This document shows positions 10,691 through 21,315 of a stretch of DNA of 64,000 nt, one piece after another. A program made the position numbers and the translations under genes. The notes beneath the pieces were generated by a model that worked only from the letters and a program-made list of their open reading frames with translations, did not search any database and was not told the origin of the DNA. How positions within the stretch are numbered: position 1 is the first letter of the stretch; each line of letters opens with the position of its first letter. Origin of the DNA: Hemerocallis citrina (Eukaryota; Streptophyta; Magnoliopsida; Asparagales; Asphodelaceae); NCBI GenBank assembly GCA_017893485.1, contig CM030368.1, positions 177,316,504-177,380,503 of the forward strand, in the 5' to 3' direction.

Positions 10691-11584
10691 TCAAAGCCTG
10701 TAACCATACTCATCGCCACCATAGCCAATGAATACACACCTCCTGGACTTAGAGTCCAACTTCTTTCTTTCTTCCCTGTCAATTAGTGCATATGTCATAC
10801 AACCATAAACTTTCAAATGCGAATAATTAATAGTTTTACCTGACCATAGTTCTTCTAGAATGGCCCCATCAAGGGCACTAGACGGGCAATGGTTAATCAA
10901 GTACACTGCTGTATCAACTGTAGCGGCCCAAAGATGGACCGGAAGACCCGTATGAAGTCTCATGCATCTCGCTCTTTCGAGTATTGTGCGGTTCATCCTT
11001 TCTGCTACACCATTCTCCTCTGGAGTCTTAGAAACTGTCTTGATTCCTCTGATACCTTCTTTTGCCAGATAGTTTAAAAACTCTTTGCTTGTGTACTCAC
11101 CTCCGTTGTCTGACTTTATTGCTTTTACCTTGCAACCCGTCTCATTCTCAACCCTGGCCTTCCAAGCTTTAAATGCCTCAAAAACTTCTGATTTCTCATG
11201 AATTGCATAAACCCAAACCTTTCTTGTAGCATCATCGATGAATGTGACGAAGTATCTCTTACCACCATAAGAGAATTCCTGAGCTGGACCCCACACATCT
11301 GTATGTACCAACTCTAGCTTCGCAAGCTTCTTCTCACACCCACCCAACTAAAAGCTAACTGTCTTCTGTTTGTCCATCACACAATTCTCACAAAAATCCA
11401 TCTCAACCTTCTTCAGCCTTAATAGAAGATCCCTAGAACAAAGCTGCTTGACACCCTTTTTACCAAGGTGTCCCAACCTGACATGCCATAGAATTGAAGA
11501 GGAACTACCTACTGATGCTGTAGCAATGATATCACCTGAATCACCTCCCCTGAGTAAGTACAACGTGTCACCACGACCTGGCAC
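10691..11584 (-). pseudogene. Copia-1 GAG-pre-integrase and integrase
   Basis: From the right, the minus frame gives WHVRLGHLGKKGVKQLC and ENCVMDKQ (the HHCC zinc-binding domain). After a stop near 11348 come VHTDVWGPA, KSDNGGEYTS and ENGVAERMNR, which supply the D, D and E residues of the integrase core. The C-terminal block VYGCMTYALI ... VFIGYGG is also present. Integrase would join element cDNA to host DNA. The domain core is unbroken for 218 codons, but the polyprotein is interrupted on both sides. Confidence 0.92.
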
Positions 11585-12523
11585 CTGTAGTCACCTTCCA
11601 TTATCCATGCCCAAAAGTTATTGTAAACCCTTCTTTGTCTAGTTTGCTAGTTGAGATCAAGTTTTTCTTCAAGCTCGGAATATGTCTTGTATCATACAAG
11701 ACCAATTGCCCACCATTGCGAGCCTTCACTCTCACATTGCCTCTACCCACAACTGGACATATCTGTCCATTACCAACTGAAACAGCACCAAAATCACCTG
11801 TCCTGTAATCCTCAAAAACATCTCTCATGGGGGTACAATGATAAGAAGCACCTGAGTCTATACACCAATCATCTTGCAAAATATTAAATCCAGCAGATAA
11901 ACATAATTCATCTGGACGGGGTTCAATACTTACCACATTTGCTACCTGTGACCCTACTTGTGCTTTCTTATACTCCTCGCATTGGTCTCTCCTGTGTCCT
12001 GGCTTCTTACAGTACCAACACTCACCTTTGCGATGTTCGGTTCTTAACTTGGACCTATAATTCCTGCTCTGCGACCTCTCTTTGTTGTTACTTCTACCAC
12101 GGTTACATCTACCACGGAAGATTCCATTTGATTGTAAACCATACAGAAATTGTTGATGTGCTCAGCAACCGAACCCCTTTCTGATAACTTCAAGTTAACC
12201 AACTTTTTTAGATGTAAGATCTGGTTCGCTGCATTCAGCTTCTCAAATATGTTTGTCAATATATCCATTACCTCCTTTGCGGTTCTTATCTTCTCAATGT
12301 GAAATAGTGCCTTCCTGCTCAGCAACAACTGAATCTGCCCAAGCACTTTCTAATCCAATCTATTCCAGCCCACCAACACAACCGGATCGACCTCCGCCCC
12401 TTCTGGCTTCACACCAAACAACAAATCATCTAGATCCTTCTATCGAAGATACGCAATCATTTGGATCTTCCACATTGTGAAATCCGTTTCATCGAACTTC
12501 TTGACTCTACTCTTGTCCTCCAT
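11585..12523 (-). pseudogene. Copia-1 gag and protease
   Basis: The probable gag start is the ATG at 12523 (MEDKSRVKKFDETDFTMWK), the usual N-terminal motif of Copia gag. Two in-frame stops follow within about 170 bases. The capsid helices (EKIRTAKEVMDILTNIFEKL, LHLKKLVNLKLSERG) and a zinc knuckle region lie near 12000-12060. The protease carries DWCIDSGASYHCTP near 11860, with the DSG catalytic triad intact, followed by HIPSLKKNLIS. Frame changes near 11940 and 12120 break the frame. Confidence 0.9.
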
Positions 12524-12542
12524 CTCAATCAAGACTACCAAC

Positions 12543-12559
12543 CTGTAGCTCCGATACCA
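12543..12559 (-). other. Copia-1 primer-binding site
   Basis: The minus strand reads TGGTATCGGAGCTACAG just inside the 5' LTR. It is one base off the canonical TGGTATCAGAGC complementary to the 3' end of initiator tRNA-Met, the standard primer of plant Copia elements. Confidence 0.9.
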
Positions 12560-12562
12560 CTT

Positions 12563-13213
12563 TGTTGAATTCTAACTGCAGAATAAACTCAACAACGATG
12601 ACGAGATGCAAGAACTATAGAATCAAAATAAGAGAAAGAAAGAACAAGCAAAAGCAACTCAAAAGAACACACAAGATTTTTATCGAGGTTCACCTAAACA
12701 ATGGCTACTTCCCCGTGCAGAGACACTCATACGATTTTCACTAGAAATACGAAGATTATGTTTACAAATCTCTCAAGAACTCACCACCAAGATGTAGGGT
12801 TTCTCTCTATCTCGCTCTCTCTTAATGACAGCTAGTAGATCTCTCTTTTCTTTTCACATAACCGTAAAATCGTACACAATACAATATATATAGGATTCCA
12901 TAACTTTCCATCTCAGCCGCTCATCAATCAGCGTCGGGACGGTCGACCGGTCTTCTCCTTCGACTGCACGAGTTCCAACAGAGAGTGGGTCAGTCGACTG
13001 CGCGGTCGACCAGTCACTTCTTCAAGACTGCAGATTAAACTAGAGAGCGGGACGGTCGACTGCGTGGTCGACCAGTCGTCGGTCAGGGGGTGCGGTCGAC
13101 CGTAACTCTGTTGCAGCTACTTGCTACTCTTGACCTCTTGCTTTCACTTCGACTCTCCTTCCCGCTTATCTTCTTCAATCCATTTTCGTGTACTGGATCC
13201 ACAAACCCCAACA
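12563..13213 (-). repeat. Copia-1 5' LTR
   Basis: Partner of 29-698. It starts TGTTGAATTC and ends CCAACA on the plus strand. It holds six exact GTCGAC hexamers (12942, 12993, 13005, 13055, 13067, 13095) in GGTCGACCGG or CAGTCGACTG contexts. The left LTR has three, the rest lost by point changes. The ACCAC duplication follows at 13214-13218. Confidence 0.93.
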
Positions 13214-13218
13214 ACCAC

Positions 13219-14258
13219 TTCCCAAACTAATCTCACCTTCGGACAAGAAAACAAGATGTGGTCACTATCCTCATCGTTAATATTACACCTCGAACACCTA
13301 ACATCGATCTGCATCCCCCGCTTAACTAGATTTGTCCTAGATAGGATCGCATCGTTCTTAACAAGCCAAAGTAAAGCTCGAACCCTCAAGGGCACTTTAG
13401 TCTTCCAAATGATATTTGCATCTTTTCATCTCAATCCACCATCGTTTAACATCCTGTACATCGACCTTACAATGACCTATTGTCTAGGGCTAAATTCCAC
13501 CCTCGTTCGTCCTCCATCTCGATAGTGTACCTAACATTCGTCCTGATATAGCTATTCAGATTTTGAATTTGAACAGTGCTCTCTGAGGTTAGGTCCTCCA
13601 CCACCTCAAGCCTAAGTGTACCATTACTCCAGGTGTCAGCCACGGTCAAATCCGTATTCAATGTTGATATTGCCACGTAAGAAACTGACTAATGAGAGTT
13701 ATCCCCGCACCACTTATCCTTCCAAAATCTTGTATCACTACCGTTGGCAACCTTGCACGTCGTATTAGCATTAAATAACTCCCCCATCTTCGCCACCCCC
13801 TTCCGGAAAAGCGATGCCCTTCCGTGCTGGCTTCTACCCCCAAACCTATATCTCTTCCTAGTGCGGTACCCCGAGAATGATTTGCACCACCAATTGTTGC
13901 GTCTTGCCTTCATTTTCCACCACCACTTACGCGTCAAAAATACCTAACCCACCCACTTCTTTCAGTTTGCAAACCCTTCCCCATCTCACCAGCAAAAATC
14001 CTTTGCCGGCCTCATATATTCCTTTCCAAAGAAATTTCCTCCTCTCCTAGTCAATTTTATTGGAGACCCATCGAGGGAGCTCGTAAATGGACATAAGATA
14101 GACTGGAAAACTGCTTAGGACCGAAATTAGCAACGTAATTCTACCACCCAACGAGAGAAAGCGCCCCTTCCATCCTACTAACCTCCGCTGGATCTTTTCC
14201 AGCAATGGATTCCAATCTTCCTTATTAAGCCCCCCGAGCCTAATGGGTACCCCTAAAT
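13219..14258 (-). pseudogene. LINE-1 ORF2 C-terminus (zinc-binding RT tail)
   Basis: This is the 3' part of an L1-type non-LTR retrotransposon. From the right the minus frames give a post-RT region (NKEDWNPLLEKIQRRL, GGRITLLISVLSSFPVYLMS), a KWWWKMKARRNNWWCKS block, and the zf-RVT domain RALLWLVKNDAILSRTNL ... CSRCNINDEDSDHILFSC. Several frameshifts separate these blocks. The related LINE-2 shows the same order. A solo LTR splits the element at 14259 and the upstream RT part resumes at 17357. Confidence 0.9.
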
Positions 14259-17200
14259 TGTAATACCCTGAATTTTATGAATGTGAAGTTATAGATTTTA
14301 CGTGTTGTGCACGTGCAAATTTTGTATAAATATTCTCTTATGAAATAATTTTCTATAACATGAACAAATAATTATTTTCTCTCTTTTCTTCTTTTATTCT
14401 TTAAGCCCATTTTTCTTTTAAGGAGCTTAATTTTTTTTTTTTTTCTAAACTAAGCCCAACTTAATAAATTAAGTATTTTATTCTAAAAGCCCACTATTTT
14501 TAAAAAGCCCATGAATTAACTACTTTTTAATTAACTTGTAGACACATATTTTTGTAGACAATTAATTAAATTTTAATGTTCAACTTTAATTAAGGGGACA
14601 CTAGTTGGGACACGTGGTTGCACGTGTGTGTGCATTGCACACTCCATCCTTGGCCGGATAGTAGGAGAGAGAGAGTGGGAGGTGTGGACTAGTGGAGAGG
14701 TGGTTTTTGTTTCATGGGTGGTTGCTACAACTTCCCATCCTACCCTAGCCATTCATCTACAACCATCTAGTGTAATCCTAGCCCTCCAATCTATCCTAAA
14801 ATTAGTATAAGTACCCCCTACTTTCATGCATACAACACTAAGAAAAATAATTGAAAGAAAGAAACTATATAGGAGAGTAAAAGATTGAGAGAGTAAAAGA
14901 TTTAGTGCATTAGTGTGTGTGTGTGTGTTCCCTACCTTGGAGATCGGCTACTTCAACCCACGGCAAGGGGAGAGCTCGGTTTCACCAAGTGCAAGGAGAA
15001 GAATCATTGTGGTGGCTCATTCTAGGAGGAGAAGGACCAATCGTGTTCAAGGAGATCGTAGGAGCTTAGTAGTATTTTCTTCAAATAGGTGGGTGGTTTT
15101 CTATACTTCTAAAATTAGATATCATGCTAGGAAATTTGTGATATTTATGCATGCTAAAAGAACTAATAAGATAACCACTTGTAGACTCTAAAAATGACTT
15201 GCTAAACGAATGAGTAAATGTTTGATGAATTGTGTGCTAATGGTTATAATTCGTGTTTAATGTAATTAAAATTCATTTATTACCATGAAGTTGTAGAATT
15301 GGAACCATGTAATTGTAGAAAAAGGTTCATGTATTGATTAGTGAATGAATTATTAAATTTTTGCGCTTATGGAACCATTGTATGATTTTTTGCTCAAAAA
15401 TACAACTTGGATTAAAAGCATTTTGAATAAAGAGGGAAAAACAGGAATTTACGCTTTTTAATAAAATCTTAATGCAAGAAATTTGAGTAGAGAAATTGTT
15501 AAAGTGATTACTTTGCAATGTGTAAACATAGAACATAAATTAGAGTGAAAATACTTGTTTTAATGTCAAAAATATATCCATGATCTACCCTAATTTGCAA
15601 CCTGGTGCAATCGACAGTCGACCGAATTAGAGTCGGCAGTCGACTGTCAGGTAATAAATTTTGGATTCTAGTTGCAGAACAGTCGACCGACTGTATTGTA
15701 ACAGTCGACTGCCCTGACTATTGGTTTTTGAGTTTTAAAATCTTTGCAGAATAGTCGACCGACTGTATTGTAACAGTCGACTTCCCTGAGTATTTGTCTT
15801 CGAGTTTTTAAATTCTCGCAGAACAGCCGACTGACTATGTTTTGACAGTCGACTACCCTGAAGTTCAAATGATATCCAGTTTTCATGAGATAATTTTCTA
15901 TAACCTTTGGCCTAGTATATTTGAGACTATTTTTGGAAGAAAGAACTTACTATAAATTGTTAGCTTAATTTGTCTTTGGATAAAGAAAAATGTATTGATT
16001 AAAAGATGATTTGAAAAGAGTTTTGATAATGAAAGAAAAATGAAAGTACGAATGTTAGGTTTAGTATTGATAAACTGAGAATAAGAGAATGGTGTGGAAA
16101 GAATGAACTATTGAGTATGACAAATTAAATTTCTTTATTTATGCATGATATTGTACATGAAATTGAAATTTTAATGACATGATGAGTTATGAAGGATATT
16201 GTGAATATGAATATACAAATGCTATGAACATGAAAAGGAATATTATTGTTAATCATGGAAAGAGATCTTATGAGTATGAAAAATTCGGTGTTGTAATTAT
16301 GAGTTGAAATTAAGAACTAGGGTGTAGCTAAGCCTAATATCGGCAATAAAAGAAATATTGAGATGAAATTTGAAATGAAAAGATCAAGATTTGGGTCATG
16401 AGAAATGATTGAATAAGACAGGTATAGTGGAAGTGCTAACCCTAAGGGATTGATTTTGTTCATGATTCAATTAAATTAAGGACTAGATACATAGTGAAGA
16501 TGTGATGAACGTAAGAGACAAACATGAGTATGAGGGCCATTGGATTGGCAGCGTGAGAGTATTCACAGGATGTCCCATGGTGCGTCATGATTAGGGCATG
16601 GATACTACTCCAGAGTACCGTCCCGGTGGCGACGCTTATGGGGTGATCGAATGACTGCGGGTGGTGTCAAGTTTATGGTAGGAGGTGAATTACCACAGGA
16701 TACCTGCATGATAAGTCATGTGTCAGTGCGTTGGGATTCTCTCTAGGGCACCTAGACGTGAGTTCGTAGTTCATAGAATGCCTAAGATACTTACCGTAGT
16801 TACAGTAGTAGATTAAGTCACGGCGAGGGATTGAACCCTACAAGATGAAAAACAATTAAGGGCTTGCCCTCAGACCTATGTAGTATGGGCTGCATAGACT
16901 CTGAACAAGTGCACATTAGTGTCATATAATGTAAACAACTGTATTAAGGACTAAGTGCACATCACAACACGACTATCAATAGGATAGTCCCTTATAGTAT
17001 GTCTTGTGATCAAGTTTGTGGTTGTTTAAGTATGAAAAATTGTTATACTGTTTCCGGTATAGAGAGGATGGCCGTGTATAATATTTCGTCAGTTGAATGA
17101 ACTGACACGCCCACATTTTTACATGCAGGGTAAAGATGCTTGACAAATTGAAGTATACATGCTGCTCAAAGATTGATTTAAATGTTGTTTCATGTAATTA

Positions 17201-17351
17201 CTGTAAAATTGCTTCCACTGTAATAATGTAATGGTATAATGTAACTCTGATGTAAGAAATATTTCAATTTCCTTGTAAAATTGTATGAAAGAAGTGTAAA
17301 GATCCTGTGGAACTTCGAATTCAGTTTTATTTTGGAATTCGGGGTGTTACA
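14259..17351 (+). mobile_element. Solo LTR, Tekay-like Gypsy family A
   Basis: This 3.1-kb block starts TGTAATACCC and ends GGGGTGTTACA, with the inverted terminal bases of LTRs. It is flanked by an exact 5-bp duplication, TAAAT (14254-14258 and 17352-17356). It contains no gag or pol, primer site or purine tract, so it is a solo LTR. A relative in inverse orientation lies at 31560-38904. Long LTRs with TGTAA-ACCC ends are typical of plant chromoviruses such as Tekay/Del; that assignment is inference from size and termini. A TATA-like TAGTATAAGTACC lies near 14802. Confidence 0.88.
15605..15860. promoter_or_regulatory. GTCGAC palindrome cluster in solo LTR A
   Basis: Seven exact GTCGAC hexamers lie at 15617, 15639, 15682, 15704, 15754, 15776 and 15848. 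They sit in CAGTCGACCG or CAGTCGACTG contexts, arranged as loose repeats with spacers such as ACTGTATTGTAA. The same motif recurs in the Copia-1 and Copia-2 LTRs and in two other Gypsy LTRs of this window. A role as a protein-binding site is a guess. Confidence 0.55.
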
Positions 17352-17356
17352 TAAAT

Positions 17357-17690
17357 ACACCAGGGCGAACTCACTCACGGCACACCCAAGAAGTCCTTTA
17401 ATTGACTCAATTGGCTTAGAAAAATTATCGCTAAGCGATAGCACACAGCTTTTACTGAGATTGACTTTCAACCCTGCCCAAGCTTCGAAATAATTAAGTG
17501 CCAAGATGATAGCCGTAATTTCCTCGGTTGACGTTGCACCGAACATAAGCCTGTCCTCCACGTATTGTAAAATAGATATAGACTCCGTAATTCCCCTAAT
17601 CGACACCCCACGGATAATCATTGCATCTCTACCCCTCTTAATCATCTCTTCCAACTCATCCGCTACAATGGCAAATAAAATGGGTCGGCC
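17357..17690 (-). pseudogene. LINE-1 reverse transcriptase fragment
   Basis: The minus frame holds the RT palm of an L1-type LINE: ILFAIVAD, LEEMIKRGRDAMI, then ISILQYVEDRLMFGATSTEE and AWAGLKVNLSKSCVLSL. The catalytic motif reads YVED rather than YADD, so the enzyme is dead. Immediately to the right the LINE stops in hAT-like sequence, suggesting 5' truncation or a later insertion there. It joins 13219-14258 once the solo LTR is removed. Confidence 0.88.
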
Positions 17691-18416
17691 CTGAGTTCTC
17701 GGGGGGCCAAGGCAAAAGGCCCAAATAATTATTTTGGGAGTCCCTAATTACAATATAATTTTTTTACGTGCAAAGTATGCACTTATATTTACAAGGGGAA
17801 TACAAATTTGGGGCTCTAAAAGCGTAAAAAAATTGGGGGCCTGAGGCTAGAGCTGGTATCGGGTCCTATCAGGATGGGTCCTCCACTACCCGGACCTAGG
17901 CCCGGTACCTCATGGGTCAAAAAAATGGACCCGGACCCGGACTTGCAAGAACCGGGTCCGGGTCCGGGTCCGGATCCGGATCCGGGTCCTAGTTATAAAA
18001 AAATTACCCATCGGGTCCTGTAGTAGAGAATAAATTTTTGCACTTAAGTATTTTTGCACCCGATACCCTACGATTCTAATAATTTTTGTACTTAAGTACA
18101 TGAATTAATATTATATTTACATAGCTATCTTCAACAATTGCTTTTATATGTATATTCCTATAACCCTATTATTCAAATTCTATATGTTTGGGGGTATTTT
18201 TTAATGGGTCCGGGTCCGGGTCGATTCTATTTTGAGTGGACCCGGACCCGGACACGAAAGTGCATCGGGTCTTATTTTAGGACCTGGTCTCGGACCGTAT
18301 AGTTCGGATCGGTTCCGGTCCAATGTCGGGTCCAGGTTGGGTCCGGGTATCGGGTAAATGTGACAGTGCTACCTGAGGTGGCAGCCTCACCGGCCTCAAG
18401 GTGGAGGTCGGCCCTG
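17690..18416. mobile_element. hAT-like non-autonomous element (outer)
   Basis: Both ends carry GGTCGGCCCTGA, and inner parts show the GGGGGGCC-AAGGC and GGCCTGAGG wording often seen in non-autonomous hAT elements ending in CAGGGCCG. It sits between the LINE-1 fragment and the RopGEF exon. The exact ends and an 8-bp duplication could not be fixed, because the shared terminal word can be read either as an inverted repeat or as a duplication. No transposase is present. Confidence 0.45.
17848..18371. mobile_element. Nested hAT MITE with CCGGGT arrays
   Basis: The terminal inverted repeats are TAGAGCTG (left) and TAGCACTG (right, on the minus strand). The flanks CCTGAGGC (17840-17847) and CCTGAGGT (18372-18379) form an 8-bp duplication with one mismatch, as expected for hAT. 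The interior carries GGGTCCGGGTCC-type direct repeats at 17930-17990 and 18205-18360. It lies inside the outer hAT-like element. Confidence 0.72.
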
Positions 18417-18440
18417 ATAAGGTAGGTACAGCTTTCTCAC

Positions 18441-18515
18441 CATAAGCATGGCATCAAGCTTGCGCAATGCTGGAATATTCATAAGAAGATCTTTGCGTTG
18501 CTGGGTTACCGTGAT
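18441..18515 (-). pseudogene. RopGEF PRONE-domain exon C
   Basis: The exon runs from a splice acceptor (TATGCAG, minus strand) to a donor (GTGAG) and is 25 codons long. It contains VTQQRKDLLMNIPALRKLDA, a signature of the PRONE domain of plant RopGEFs. These proteins exchange GDP for GTP on Rho-of-plants GTPases at the plasma membrane. The phase matches exon B. Downstream exons are not in the window: hAT-like sequence starts 25 bases past the donor. It is scored as a pseudogene because exon A has apparent stops and the intron is heavily invaded, but exon C itself is intact. Confidence 0.88.
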
Positions 18516-18646
18516 CTGCATAGAAGAAATATTAAGTTTAGGTACGAAAAATTGAATTTAGCTAACAAGGATGATAACAAATGTCGAAACAGTTATGTAA
18601 GACATAAATAATAAAAAATGGTAAAAAGAACAAATTTGTTTTTTAC

Positions 18647-18801
18647 CTCCATGCTTGTGCCATCCTTTGCTACTTGTTGCGAAGCGAAAAATTCTACAAT
18701 ATGATCAGTGACTAATAATAGCCAATCAATTTCGTTCCTCCATCTAGTCATTCTGTCAGCAGGCATTGGTTCCAATTTGTTTTGTTCGCTGAAAACAGAA
18801 G
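18647..18801 (-). pseudogene. RopGEF PRONE-domain exon B
   Basis: This exon of 155 bases has an acceptor (CTGTCAG, minus strand) and a donor (GTAAAA), both intact. It encodes ASVFSEQNKLEPMPADRM, MTRWRNEIDWLLLVTDHIVE and SQQVAKDGTSME, a clear match to the PRONE core known from RopGEF proteins. It joins exon C in phase 0 and, across 8.7 kb of transposons, joins exon A in phase 1 (residue pair AA of NPAASVF). The open frame and exact splice sites argue for a gene that was intact recently or is still partly expressed. Confidence 0.9.
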
Positions 18802-18906
18802 CTGACAGCAATATTGTGATTACAAATACTAAGGATGTTTTTGATAAGGCTTTTCCTCAACGAAAGAAAAGGAAGAAATACTCATTTTATCGATTTATTT
18901 CAGAAC

Positions 18907-20709
18907 ATTTTTTAAGAAAAATGTGGAGTATGGCCACCCTGTTTCATTAATAAGAAATTAATGATACAAACCCAGAGAATTGGGCCAGATAACAACCTAC
19001 AGACAGTAAATAAAACATATATGAAGCAACATGACCCGTACAAACAACAAATCTCTCCAACAACCCTGGAGGATAGGCCGACGAACAAGCTCGGTCCAGC
19101 AAAATTGTATGTACGTCAGTTTAGCTTCGTACAGTGCCTCCACGGCACATGCACACCCACCTGAAACTAGTCAGGCAGGATGTTAACACCCGCCGATCTC
19201 TGCCTTCTCCTCGCTGGGGGGACCCCATCTTTGGGCCCAAGCCCCGCAGGACCCCATCTTCGGGCCCAAGCCCCATAATCGTGCAATACGACCTGCAACA
19301 CAGTCCCCACCTCCCACAGTAAACAATCACCGGCCTGGCCCCACGGGCTCCATACCGAACCACCGACCTCACACACTTGAGCCCCAGATCCATGGCGTTC
19401 GCGACAACATGCACGGGAGGATGCTCTAGCGCAACATAGTTGCTTCGCGATCTGAGGAGACGAGAATCGCGACCTGGAAATCGTGAGAGAGGTAGTGGTG
19501 GTGGAGCCCCGTCAACTGTGGCCATCAGGGGAAGCAGCCCGCATGCAACCCCGCCCCTCAAGAAAACAACCCAAAAGAACGGGGTACAAGCTCCAGCCAC
19601 TATCAATGACGCTGTCATCAGCACAAAACCCACCTACTTTGCCGACTACACCAACCCTGGAGGTCCAAATCATGGCTGCAGATCACCGTAATCGGCCCCA
19701 AGAGCGTGGACATGGTGGTGGCGGCGAAGGAACTGTTCCGGCACCACTGAGGAAGATGGACGACGGCGTCGGTAGAAGGCGTAGGGCACAGAAGAAGCGA
19801 GTGAGCACATCTCATAGGGGGACCCCGTCTTCGGGCCCTAACCCCACAACCATGCTACACCGCAATCATCACACCAAGACACACCCCACTCAGACAGCTC
19901 CACCAACCCCCCACACAAATAAAATCCCTGTCGTCTCGCACTTCGGCACTGTCAACCTCACCAACACGCTCAACAATGCGAATCACAGAAATAACAGCAC
20001 ATCCGGCTTCTTCACACGAACTACCAATCCTAAAAAAAATCAAATTATAGCCGCAGATCGTCGTGATTGGCCTCGAGAGTGTGGACATGGTGGTAACGAT
20101 GAAGAACATCCGAGCAAACATCTAGCAAAGCCAACCAAACCCAAACCCCAACCCCAATCAACACACCTCCTCACAGAACTGGAGGTCATCCCCGCTACTT
20201 GGGAGTTGGCACGATGGAGGACGGCCAGACGCCACGACAGCCGGACGCGTCGACGGAGAAGGGAGGGCATCGCTCGATGGCTGGGCGCTTCGACGGCGAT
20301 GGCAAGGCATCGTCGGGTCTGGGCGTTGGTGGAATCCCATTGGCGCGAAGGGGGAGAAGGGGACGTAGGTAAGCGGCAATGGAGGGTGGGTGTGGGCGAT
20401 CAACGTCGACGTCGAAGTCGATGGGTGTGGGCGATCAACGTCGAGCAGCAACGGTGATGGGAGGGGGGCATCAACGTCGATCGATCACAAGAGAAGAGAG
20501 GGAGTGGAGGTAGAGACGACGACGGTAGGAGGGGGCGGCGGCGGCGAGCCCTAGCCGCCGCCCCCAGACTATTCTCTCTAAATCTAGGGTTTGGTTTGGG
20601 AATTTTGGGGTAAGTTTCTCTCTCTACCTTTCTAGAGAGAGAAACTCAAAAATCAGTACAAGTTACCACAAAGGGGTTCTATTGTTAATGAAGAAAATAG
20701 TAAAAACAA
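18907..20709 (-). mobile_element. LINE-like non-autonomous retroposon
   Basis: An exact 12-bp duplication, TTATTTCAGAAC, flanks it (18895-18906 and 20710-20721). The left end read on the minus strand has the plant L1 3' wording TATCATTAATTTCTTATTAATG, close to the 3' end of LINE-2, followed by an A-rich tail. The interior is GC-rich, with two diverged copies of a GCAGATC-CGTGATTGGCC... segment (about 19680 and 20057) and three copies of a GACCCC-TCTTCGGGCCC motif. No reverse transcriptase or endonuclease is encoded. Frames of up to 324 codons run through it but are low-complexity. It sits in the A-B intron of the RopGEF gene. Confidence 0.75.
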
Positions 20710-20721
20710 TTATTTCAGAAC

Positions 20722-21016
20722 GAATGTTAAGGCTTGGATATTCTTGATAACACTTCATAACTTATGGTTGACTTGGTGAGATCACCACTTTAAGCGTGTG
20801 TAGAATAGATTTCAAAACAATGTTGTTTCCTTTGTATTTTTTTCTTTCTAGGATATATTTTGAAAACATTATCAATATATAGCTGAAACTGTTTCTGCGT
20901 CTATGTGCATAGCATCTACGCCCAAATGGAGCTGAAAACTCTTTCTGTGTCTATGACCAATATTCTGACCAATGTCTATTCAATCCAGGGATGTGAGCAA
21001 AAAATATACATTAATA
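20722..21016 (-). other. RopGEF intron sequence between two retroposons
   Basis: No coding signal. The segment lies between the 12-bp and 13-bp target duplications of the two LINE insertions, so it is presumed original intron. A short repeat (AGCTGAAACT-TTTCTG-GTCTATG) occurs at about 20881 and 20931. Confidence 0.5.
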
Positions 21017-21315
21017 TATTTAAATTTCATTTTTTTTATTAAAAGATGACTAAGGTCATCGCTTCATTAAAGAGAAATTAACGAAACAGTCAAAGCAGTT
21101 ACATAGTGTGCCCGAAGGCGATCAACATCAAAGTTCATCTGAGTAGGAAACTACAGCCTGAACAAAGAACAAAATACATCAAAATAGGAATACATCAACT
21201 AAACCAAAAGCTGTGATGTCTCAATTGCTGAAAGCTAGTGACCCCCCTGCTTGAGAACTACTACTCCTCTTCTTCCAAGCGCATCTTCTTCCTGGATCTG
21301 AGAAGCCCTATCCAT

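Larger units (their letters stand above)
29..13213 (-). mobile_element. Copia-1: Tork/Tnt1-like Ty1/Copia retrotransposon, interrupted
   Basis: This is a complete but defective LTR retrotransposon on the minus strand. It has two LTRs (29-698 and 12563-13213), a tRNA-Met-type primer site next to the right LTR, a polypurine tract next to the left LTR, and Copia gene order in minus orientation: gag, protease, integrase, reverse transcriptase, RNase H. A perfect 5-bp target duplication, ACCAC, flanks it at 24-28 and 13214-13218. A Gypsy-type element (1043-8980) is inserted in its RNase H region. Many in-frame stops and frameshifts show it cannot encode its own proteins. The domain wording resembles the Tork/Tnt1 lineage; this is recognition, not a computed phylogeny. 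Confidence 0.95.

Noticed and set aside
15668..15886. A 72-codon minus frame with repeated VDCYNTVGRLFC
   Set aside because: It arises from the repeated GTCGAC motif units in the LTR.
19483..20457. A 324-codon plus-strand frame
   Set aside because: It is antisense to the orientation of the retroposon, low-complexity (Arg, Thr, Pro, His), and crosses internal diverged repeats. No domain is recognisable.
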